64,000 nucleotides of DNA, taken from the NCBI GenBank assembly GCA_002398405.1, contig DGYN01000062.1, positions 8,200 to 72,199 on the forward strand, read 5' to 3'. Of this stretch, positions 57,536 to 64,000 are shown in pieces (the first letter of the stretch is position 1; each line of letters opens with the position of its first letter). A model generated the notes under the pieces. That model was given only the letters and a program-made list of their open reading frames with translations. It did not search any database and was not told the DNA's origin. Position numbers and translations under genes: made by a program. This DNA is from Caulobacteraceae bacterium UBA5005 (lineage in GTDB: Bacteria; Pseudomonadota; Alphaproteobacteria; Caulobacterales; Caulobacteraceae).

Positions 57536-59035
57536 ATGATGGGCTCGTTTGACAGGGCGTCCGGTTTTCCCGGAAGGCTGAAGCCGGGGCCGTATCTCGG
57601 GTCGCTTGGTCTGGTCGCGGCGGCGGTGCTCATTGCCCAGGCCGCGCAGAACCAGTTCTCCAACGCCACCATAGCCATGCTGCTCCTGCTCGCGGTCCTG
57701 CTGAGCGCCTCGGTTTTTGGCGCCCTCCCCGGCATGCTCGGGGCCGGCGTGGCGGGGCTGGCCTATAACTTTTTCTTTCTCGCCCCCACGGGGACCTTTG
57801 CGATCCGGCACGGCGAAGATGTTTTGGCGTTCGCCGTCTTTTTCGCCGTTGCCCTGATCACCGGCTGGCTTGTCGGGCGGGTCCGGCAGACGGCGCGGCA
57901 GACGCTGGAGCGCTCGCAAGCGATCACCAAACTGCTGAGCGCCAGCCGCGACCTTGGGGCGGCGGCCACGGTTGAAGACGCCGCGTCGACCACCGCCCTG
58001 CATCTGTCCGCGGCGACAGACGGGCCAACGATTGTGTTGCTTCCTGGCGATGGCGGCCTGACGCTCGCCGCCGGCCCAGCCGACCTGACGAGCCTATCGC
58101 CGTCCGCCGCCGCCGCGGCCGAGCGCGCCTGGACCAAGGGTGAGCTGGTCACCGGCGAGGATTGGCAGTTTTCGCCGCTCGAAGGCCTCGGCGGCCGGGT
58201 CGGGGTGGTGGGTCAACGAAGCGGCGCGCGTTTGAACCTGGAGCCCATCGGCCAGGCTTTGATCCAGCAGGGCGCCCTGGCCATCGAACGGGCCACGCTT
58301 TCCATGGCGGCATCGGAAAACCTGGCCTTGCGCCGCGCGCGCGACCTGCAGGTCGCCCTGCTCAACTCCGTCAGCCACGACTTTCGAACGCCGCTGGCGA
58401 CCGTGCTTGGATCATCGACGACTCTGCTGAAGTATGACGCCAGCCTGAAGCCCTCGGTGCGGCGCGACCTCCTGGAAAGCATCGCCGAGGAAGCCAAGCG
58501 CTTGAACCGTTACGTTGGGGACCTGCTGGACATGGGCCGGGTCGAGGGCCGGGCGCTAACCCCCAAGCGGGAGGCCACGGATGCGCGGGTGGTGTGTGAG
58601 GCCGCCCTGTCCCGGCTGGACACGCGGGGCCGACAGATCGTGCGGCGGTACGCCGACCGGCTTTCGCTGGTTCAGGTCGATCCCATCCTGGTGGAACAGG
58701 CCGTGCTCAACGTTCTTGAGAACGCCCTGGCGCACAGTCCAGATGGGGCGCCGCTGAGCATCGCTGTCGAGGAGGACGCCAACGGCGTCCTGATCGCCGT
58801 GGATGACCAGGGCTGCGGCATTCCGCCGGGAGATCTTGGCCGGGTCTTCGAGCCCTTTCATCGCGTAGAGGGAACCGGGCGCAACAGCTCTGGTCTGGGC
58901 CTCTCCATCGCAAGGGGGTTCATCGAGGCTGTCGGGGGACGCATCGCGGCGGTGAGCCCCCTTACCGCCGTTGGCGGCTCCCGCTTCCTGATGTCCTTCC
59001 CGAAACAGCGTTCAACCCCGGCGGAGTTCCTATGA
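57536..59035 (+). CDS. Short KdpD-like histidine kinase (DUF4118)
   Basis: 499 residues from the ATG at 57536 (a second ATG at 57539 is equally possible). Four membrane helices of DUF4118 (residues 24-120, including AYNFFFLAPTGTF), a GAF-like middle, then HisKA LLNSVSHDFRTPLATVLGSST, N-box VLNVLENALAHSPDGAPL, G1 DQGCGIPPGDLGRVFEPF and G2 GLGLSIARGF. It lacks the N-terminal KdpD and USP domains of full KdpD. It overlaps kdpE by 4 nt. No kdpFABC genes are in the window. Confidence 0.87.
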   Translation: MMGSFDRASGFPGRLKPGPYLGSLGLVAAAVLIAQAAQNQFSNATIAMLLLLAVLLSASVFGALPGMLGAGVAGLAYNFFFLAPTGTFAIRHGEDVLAFAVFFAVALITGWLVGRVRQTARQTLERSQAITKLLSASRDLGAAATVEDAASTTALHLSAATDGPTIVLLPGDGGLTLAAGPADLTSLSPSAAAAAERAWTKGELVTGEDWQFSPLEGLGGRVGVVGQRSGARLNLEPIGQALIQQGALAIERATLSMAASENLALRRARDLQVALLNSVSHDFRTPLATVLGSSTTLLKYDASLKPSVRRDLLESIAEEAKRLNRYVGDLLDMGRVEGRALTPKREATDARVVCEAALSRLDTRGRQIVRRYADRLSLVQVDPILVEQAVLNVLENALAHSPDGAPLSIAVEEDANGVLIAVDDQGCGIPPGDLGRVFEPFHRVEGTGRNSSGLGLSIARGFIEAVGGRIAAVSPLTAVGGSRFLMSFPKQRSTPAEFL

Positions 59036-59724
59036 GCCTTCGCCGCCGTATCCTGGTCGTGGACGACGAGCCGCAGATCCACCGGTTCCTGACCGCCGCC
59101 CTGGATGCGGCGGGCTATGACCCGATCCGGGCCGACACGGGGGCCGCGGCCCTGCGGGAAATCGCCGCCCGGGCGCCGGACGCGGTGATCCTCGACCTGG
59201 GTCTGCCGGACCTTGACGGCAGGGAGGTCCTGACCAAGGCGCGCGCCTTCTACGCGGGACCGGTCATCGTCCTTTCGGCGCGCCACCAGGAGAGCGAGAA
59301 GATCGACGTTCTGGACCTGGGCGCCGACGACTATCTGGAGAAGCCGTTCGGCGTGGGCGAGTTCCTCGCCAGGCTGAGGGTGGCGCTCAGGCGCGGCGGA
59401 AACGCCGAACTGCCGGATGGGCTTGTTATCGCGGGCGAGCTGGAGATCGATCTGCCGCTTCGGACCGTCCGCCGCGGCGGTGTGATCGTCCGGTTATCGC
59501 CCAAGGAGTTCGAACTGCTCGCACGACTGGTCGCCGGCCGCGGAAAGGTGATCACTCAGCCCCAGCTGCTGACAGCGGTGTGGGGTCCGGCGCACAAGAA
59601 CGACACCCAGTACCTGCGGGTCTTTGTCGGTCAGCTTCGCCGCAAGCTAGAGGCCGTGCCCGCCCAGCCGCGTCATCTGGTGACAGAGCCGGGGGTCGGG
59701 TACCGGTTCATCGCCGAGCCTTAG
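59032..59724 (+). CDS. kdpE: KdpE-like response regulator
   Basis: 230 residues. Receiver domain with VVDDEPQI, Asp in VILDLGLPDLDG, and Lys in YLEKPFGVGEF; C-terminal OmpR-type winged helix (KEFELLARLVAGRGKVITQPQLLTAVWG, YLRVFVGQLRRKLE). Pairs with the preceding kinase. KdpE-like by similarity of RILVVDDEPQIHRFL and gene order; target here is unknown. Confidence 0.88.
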   Translation: MSLRRRILVVDDEPQIHRFLTAALDAAGYDPIRADTGAAALREIAARAPDAVILDLGLPDLDGREVLTKARAFYAGPVIVLSARHQESEKIDVLDLGADDYLEKPFGVGEFLARLRVALRRGGNAELPDGLVIAGELEIDLPLRTVRRGGVIVRLSPKEFELLARLVAGRGKVITQPQLLTAVWGPAHKNDTQYLRVFVGQLRRKLEAVPAQPRHLVTEPGVGYRFIAEP

Positions 59725-59824
59725 AGCAGTCTCCGGTCTGATCGGATCGGAGACTGCTCCAGATCCTTGCGTGGTCGCGTTTCCTGGCGGCGAACCGGCA
59801 TCCACTTCGCCGGAAAACGCTCTA
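59722..59824. repeat. Intergenic palindromic repeat element between kdpE and kup
   Basis: A 12-bp perfect stem (GAGCAGTCTCCG / CGGAGACTGCTC) at 59724-59759 with a 12-nt loop, then a segment including GAACCGGCATCCACTTCGCC and ending AAAACGCTCTAG. The ends are TAGAGC and GCTCTA (inverted). The second part resembles a family of dispersed intergenic repeats I know from alphaproteobacteria. The left end supplies the kdpE stop TAG and the right end the kup stop. Confidence 0.7.
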
Positions 59825-61714
59825 GACGCTTACCTGCGCTCCCATCTCAACCACCCGGCCGGGCGGGATCTGGAAGAAGTCTGTCGGGTTGGCGGCGTTC
59901 TTCATCAGATAGATGAAGAGCTTGTCCTGCCAGGGGGGCATGCCGTCCTTTTCCCGCGGCGTAACGGTGCGGCGGCCGAGGAAGAACGAGGTCGACATGA
60001 CGTCAAACCTGAGGCCCTGTTTGCGTCCGTGGCCAAGCGCCTTCGGGACGTCCGGCGTCTCCATGAAGCCGTAGCACAGGGTGATCCGCGAGAACTCCGG
60101 AGAGATCGCCTCGATCCGCAGACGCTCGTCCTCCGCCACGCGAGGCCGGTCGGCCGTCTCCACGGTGAGGATGATGTTCCGCTCGTGAAGCACCCGGTTG
60201 TGCTTGAGGTTGTGCATCAGGGCGACCGGGGCGACATCGCCTTGCGAGGAAAGGAACACCGCCGTGCCCGGAACGCGGTGAACGGGCCGGTTCCGCAGGC
60301 TGGCCACCAGGTCCGCGAGCGGTATCGAGTCACGGTGCGATTTTGTGGCCAGGATCTGTGACCCCCGCACCCAGGTGAACATGCCCAGCATGATGACCCC
60401 GCCGACCACGATCGGGAACCAGCCGCCGTCGAGAACCCGCATCAGGTTCGAACCCAGGAAGACAAGGTCGATGAACAGCAACGGCGCGGTCACCGCCAGG
60501 CTGGCGACCAGCGGCCACTTCCAGAGCCGGCGTTCGATGACGATCATCAGCAGCACTGTCACCACCATGGTCGCCGTGACGGCGATGCCGTAGGCGGACG
60601 CCAGGTTCGAGGACGTGCGGAAGGTGAACAGCAGAAGAAGGACGCCGATCATCAAGGCGTAATTGATGCTGGGAACGTAGATCTGGCCGGCGACCGTTTC
60701 GCTGGTTCGCTTGATTTCGACCCTCGGCAGGAGGCCCAGCTGGACCGCCTGTTGGGTCACCGAGAAGGCGCCGGTGATGACCGCCTGGCTGGCGATCACG
60801 GTCGCCGCCGTGGCGAGCAGCATGACCGGCCAATAGACCGCTTGCGGGATCATCTTGAAGAAGGGGCTCGCGGCCGCGGCGGGGGCCATCAGGACCAGGG
60901 CCCCCTGGCCGAGGTAGTTGAGCATCAGACAAGGGAAGGCGACGGCGAGCCAGCCCGCCCGGATCGGGGCCTTGCCGAAGTGGCCCATGTCGGCGAACAG
61001 GGCCTCGGCGCCGGTGACGACCAGGAAGACACTGCCAAGGATGGCGAACCCCAGCAGGCCGTTGGCAGTCAGGAGCCGCACCGCGTAGGTGGGGCTGAGC
61101 GACTTGAGGATCGCGGGCTCCTGGACGATGTAAATCAGGCCCAAGACCGCAAGGGTGATGAACCAGGCAAGGGTGATGGGCCCAAAGTAGCGGCCCATGG
61201 CCGCCGTGCCGCGCGACTGCACCAGAAACAGTCCGATCAATATGACGGCGGCGGCGGGCAGTACGTAGGGTTCGAGAAGGTGGCCCACCCCCGGCGCCAG
61301 GGCGAGACCTTCCGCCGCTGACAGCACCGATACGGCCGGCGTGAGCAGACCATCCCCATAGAAAAGCGCCGCCCCGCAGATTCCGAGAAACAGCAGGACC
61401 GGGGAGGCCCGTCCAACCGCCCGCTGAGCCAGGGCCATGAGCGCCAGGGTTCCCCCCTCGCCCTTGTTGTCGGCGCGCATGACGACGACCAGGTATTTCA
61501 GGGTGACGATCAGAAGCAGGGCCCAGAACACCAGGGACACCACGCCCATGACCGCCAGATCTCGCGCGCCGCGGCTGGCGTGGGCGAGGGCTTCCTTCAG
61601 GGCGTAAAGCGGGCTGGTGCCGATATCGCCAAAGACCACGCCGATGGACCCGAGCGTCAGCGCCCAGAAGCCATAGCCTTTGCGGACCTGTCCGTCTTGC
61701 TGGCTGACCGCCAT
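59822..61714 (-). CDS. kup: Potassium uptake protein Kup
   Basis: 630 residues from the ATG at 61714 (MAVSQQDGQVRKGYGFWALTLG). Twelve membrane helices in the first 430 residues, with GVVFGDIGTSPLYALKEAL, DNKGEGGTLALMALA, FYGDGLLTPAVSVLSAAEG and GAEALFADMGHFGK, all Kup-specific; a cytoplasmic C-terminal domain follows. Low-affinity K+/H+ symport. Convergent with kdpDE. Confidence 0.95.
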   Translation of the reverse strand: MAVSQQDGQVRKGYGFWALTLGSIGVVFGDIGTSPLYALKEALAHASRGARDLAVMGVVSLVFWALLLIVTLKYLVVVMRADNKGEGGTLALMALAQRAVGRASPVLLFLGICGAALFYGDGLLTPAVSVLSAAEGLALAPGVGHLLEPYVLPAAAVILIGLFLVQSRGTAAMGRYFGPITLAWFITLAVLGLIYIVQEPAILKSLSPTYAVRLLTANGLLGFAILGSVFLVVTGAEALFADMGHFGKAPIRAGWLAVAFPCLMLNYLGQGALVLMAPAAAASPFFKMIPQAVYWPVMLLATAATVIASQAVITGAFSVTQQAVQLGLLPRVEIKRTSETVAGQIYVPSINYALMIGVLLLLFTFRTSSNLASAYGIAVTATMVVTVLLMIVIERRLWKWPLVASLAVTAPLLFIDLVFLGSNLMRVLDGGWFPIVVGGVIMLGMFTWVRGSQILATKSHRDSIPLADLVASLRNRPVHRVPGTAVFLSSQGDVAPVALMHNLKHNRVLHERNIILTVETADRPRVAEDERLRIEAISPEFSRITLCYGFMETPDVPKALGHGRKQGLRFDVMSTSFFLGRRTVTPREKDGMPPWQDKLFIYLMKNAANPTDFFQIPPGRVVEMGAQVSV

Positions 61715-61907
61715 ATCCAAACCCCATTGCACCGGATTCCTGCATCGGGGGTAGGACGGATGAGCGTAAGGGATCGAGGCGAGGTTGGGGGGTGGCGTGT
61801 AAGGGCCGTATAAAGATCGCGTCGCTTCGCCCAACCCCAAACGCGAAAAGTATTCATCTGTCCGCGTTCTCTGACATGATGGCCAAAAGGGGGAGCGCTT
61901 AGGTCAC

Positions 61908-63602
61908 ATGCGCAGGGGATTCCTATCGCTGATCGCCACCTGGATGATTCCCATCCTGGCGTTCGCGACCATTGGGCTGGGCTACACCGGCTGGTCCGAC
62001 GCGGGCTATCCAGGTCACGAGGCCGCCTATCGCGCTGTCCTGTTATTCGACTTTGGCGCCGCCCCTTACGAGACCGCGCCCGGCAACACCGACTGGCGCT
62101 TCCTGGTGGGACGCTGGACGGGCCTGACCGCCATCTTCGGCGCCGCTCTGCTGGCCCTGGGCGTGCTTCTGCAGGAGCGCCTGGCCCTTGCGCTGGCCCG
62201 CCGCACCCGCCAGCAGGTGGTGGTGGTCGGATCCGAAGCCATCGCCACCAAGGCCTATGAGGCGGCGCGCGCGGCCCACAAGAGCGTCCTGTGGCTCGGG
62301 GCCTCTAGCCTGGGGGCCGAGAGCTTCCGCTCCATCGCCATTTCCTGGCCGCCGGAAGACCAGGCCCGCACCGTCCAGGACCACTGCAAGGGGGCCGAGC
62401 ACATCCTGATCGCCGAGGCCGACGACGCCAACGCCCTGGTCCTGGCCCGCGCCGCGCGCACCACCGCGCCCGACGCCCTGATCACCGTGCTGATGCACGA
62501 CATCCACCTGGCCGAGGCCGCCGCCGCGGCCCTGAACGAGCCCAAGACCCGCGTCCTGTCGGTGGCCGCCGTCTCGGCCCGGGCGCTGGACACCGAACAC
62601 CCGCCCTTCCTGCTGGCCAAGGAAAAGGGGCACGAACAGATCCACGCCCTGATCGTCGGCTTTGGCGAGACCGGCCAGGCGGTGGCCCGCGACCTGATCG
62701 TCAACTGCCGCACCACCTATCTGGAAATGCCGCGCATCACGGTGATCGACCCCAACGCCAAGTCCCTGGAAGGGGTGATGCGGGTGCGGGCGCCGGAGCT
62801 GGACGAATGCGCCAGGTTCAACTTCATCGAGGGCGAGGTGGGGCCAAAAGCCATCCATCCGGACACATCCGTGCTGGGCCGCGCCATCGAGCGGTCGGGG
62901 CCGGTGACCTGCGCCTATATCTGCCTGCACCTGGACGCCGAGGCGGTGAGCGCCGCGGCCATGCTGCAGTCCCTGCTGCGCGCCTCGGACATCGAGCAGC
63001 CGCCGGTTCTGGTGCACCTGCGGGATAACACCGCCGTGCTTAGCGCCTCCTCCGACGGGCGTGGCCTCAACGCCCTGATGCCGTTCGGCGACCTGGACCA
63101 TGTGCTGGCCTCGTCCGAGTTCCTGTCGGACGCGCCGGACAGCGCCGCGCGGGCCTTCTGCGAGGCCTATCGCGCCTCGCTCTCGCCGCAGATGCGGGAT
63201 GATCCCACCAACCGCTCGGCAAGACCCTGGGAGGAACTGGACGAGACCTTCCGCCAGGCCAACCGCGACGCGGTGGCCCACATACCGGCCAAGCTCGCCA
63301 GCGCGGGGATCGATCCGGCCATCTGGCGAGGGGTCAAGGGCCTGCCGCGCCTGACCGGCGACGACCGCCTGTTCCATGACGATGAGGAGCTGGAGCGTTT
63401 GTCGGAACTGGAGCACCACCGCTGGAACGCCCAGCGGCGGATGGACGGCTGGCGGCATACCAACAAGCCGTCGAAGGATGAGGCCCGGCGCCAGCATCCC
63501 TCCCTGGTCGACTACGACAAACTCAGTGATCCTGTGAAAGAGTATGACCGGGTCTATATCCGCCAGACGCAGGTTCAGCTTCTGAGGCCGGATAGCAAAT
63601 AG
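61908..63602 (+). CDS. Membrane protein with TrkA-N-like and RyR domains
   Basis: 564 residues. Two membrane helices (about 9-28 and 64-88). Two Rossmann-like NAD-binding segments (VVVVGSEAIATKAYEAARAA near 104, and ALIVGFGETGQAVARDLI near 247) like TrkA-N/RCK domains. A C-terminal RyR domain (residues 500-550): LSELEHHRWNAQRRMDGWRHT, then HPSLVDYDKLSDPVKEYDR. No pore loop or selectivity filter is seen, so it is not itself a channel by sequence. It sits beside kup and kdpDE. RyR domains in bacteria are of unknown function. Confidence 0.8.
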   Translation: MRRGFLSLIATWMIPILAFATIGLGYTGWSDAGYPGHEAAYRAVLLFDFGAAPYETAPGNTDWRFLVGRWTGLTAIFGAALLALGVLLQERLALALARRTRQQVVVVGSEAIATKAYEAARAAHKSVLWLGASSLGAESFRSIAISWPPEDQARTVQDHCKGAEHILIAEADDANALVLARAARTTAPDALITVLMHDIHLAEAAAAALNEPKTRVLSVAAVSARALDTEHPPFLLAKEKGHEQIHALIVGFGETGQAVARDLIVNCRTTYLEMPRITVIDPNAKSLEGVMRVRAPELDECARFNFIEGEVGPKAIHPDTSVLGRAIERSGPVTCAYICLHLDAEAVSAAAMLQSLLRASDIEQPPVLVHLRDNTAVLSASSDGRGLNALMPFGDLDHVLASSEFLSDAPDSAARAFCEAYRASLSPQMRDDPTNRSARPWEELDETFRQANRDAVAHIPAKLASAGIDPAIWRGVKGLPRLTGDDRLFHDDEELERLSELEHHRWNAQRRMDGWRHTNKPSKDEARRQHPSLVDYDKLSDPVKEYDRVYIRQTQVQLLRPDSK

Positions 63603-63646
63603 GCCGGGCAGAGCCTATTTTCGCTTCAGAGCAACGGAGGTCAGCC

Positions 63647-63922
63647 ATGAGCGACGCTGTCGGGCCCGGCGATCTTGTTCTGTGCGTCAATGCGGCCCCC
63701 AACCATGTCACGGGCATGCCGGTCCCCCTGCAGGCCGGAGAGACCTACCGGGTCCTCGAGGTCCTGGAGTTCGCCTGTCCCTGCGGGCGGGGCGACGCCC
63801 TGCTGGACGTCGGCGTTGATTTCGCCTGGTGCCAGACGCGGTTTAGGCTGCTGCCAAAGCCCAAGGCCGAGGCGAGGCCGCGCCGGGTTTCAGCGCCCAG
63901 GGAAAAGGAAAAGGTGCGGTAG
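63647..63922 (+). CDS. Small hypothetical protein
   Basis: 91 residues. GGAGG lies upstream of the ATG. Begins MSDAVGPGDLVLCVNAAPN, a short beta-like core with Cys (CPCGRG and FAWCQTRF), then a Lys/Arg-rich tail. No family recognised. The Cys pattern C-x-C plus two single Cys might bind metal. It is downstream of the RyR gene by 44 nt and may be its companion. Confidence 0.55.
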   Translation: MSDAVGPGDLVLCVNAAPNHVTGMPVPLQAGETYRVLEVLEFACPCGRGDALLDVGVDFAWCQTRFRLLPKPKAEARPRRVSAPREKEKVR

Positions 63923-63934
63923 AGCTGCGTCTCC

Positions 63935-64000
63935 CTAGCGTCCCGCGGTCTGGGTGTCTTCGGCGCGGGCCCCGGCGAGGATGTTCTCCAGGCCGTAGTT
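63935..64000 (-). CDS. C-terminal tail of an unidentified protein, partial
   Basis: On the minus strand an open frame enters from the edge and ends at a TAG at 63935. Visible residues are NYGLENILAGARAEDTQTAG and R. Too short to identify. Confidence 0.4.
   Translation of the reverse strand, partial: NYGLENILAGARAEDTQTAGR

Overview
This is a gene-dense, high-GC chromosomal segment with no tRNA, rRNA, CRISPR array, transposase or phage gene that I could see. The best single clue to the host is gcrA (16180-16674), the cell-cycle regulator typical of Caulobacterales and near relatives. Three TonB-dependent receptors, the phoR/pstCAB/phoU/phoB gene set, argD-argF-hslO and a LexA box of the GTTC-N7-GTTC type all fit a Caulobacter/Phenylobacterium-like alphaproteobacterium. 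The genus is an inference.

Layout. 1-959: ygiB/ygiC-like pair (partial at the edge). 1076-2718: metZ-apaG. 2715-6133: four tandem genes for secreted proteins that share one unrecognised repeat module, the strongest candidate for something undescribed. 6231-9323: argD-argF-hslO. 9592-14279: sulfate ABC transporter (sbp-cysT-cysW-cysA) followed by an Rrf2-type regulator and a small SET-domain protein. 14276-15919: lipoprotein and ABC-2 permease. 16180-17447: gcrA, with a DnaA-box-like site upstream, then a secreted lectin-like protein with LVAAGGGN repeats. 17489-27687: phosphate regulon, pstC-pstA-pstB-phoU-phoB with a three-repeat Pho box, separated from phoR by an opposite-strand TonB receptor and an outer-membrane barrel. 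27752-28965: orphan sulfate-binding-protein paralogue and a SemiSWEET. 29045-32325: beta-oxidation pair. 32378-44847: serine hydrolase, two TonB receptors, acyl-CoA synthetase and a DUF1552/DUF1592 pair. 45015-47191: lemA and two TPM-domain genes. 47277-52592: imuA-imuB-dnaE2 mutagenesis cassette with an SOS box touching the imuA start. 52742-54389: TPR lipoprotein and a voltage-gated-type K+ channel. 54487-57483: a sulfide/persulfide module (DUF302, persulfide-dioxygenase-like hydrolase, BigR-like ArsR regulator, membrane rhodanese, TauE exporter). 57536-63602: a short KdpD-like kinase with KdpE, Kup, and a membrane protein joining NAD-binding-like domains to a RyR domain. 63647-64000: a small unknown gene and the tail of another.

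How they work together. Three themes recur: anion nutrition and sulfur chemistry (sulfate import, phosphate import, persulfide detoxification), outer-membrane uptake with fatty-acid breakdown, and potassium handling. Much of the window is packed into operons with 1-4 nt start/stop overlaps. Convergent genes also touch, for example apaG and its neighbour share a CTAG, and a dispersed-repeat-like element supplies the stop codons of both kdpE and kup.
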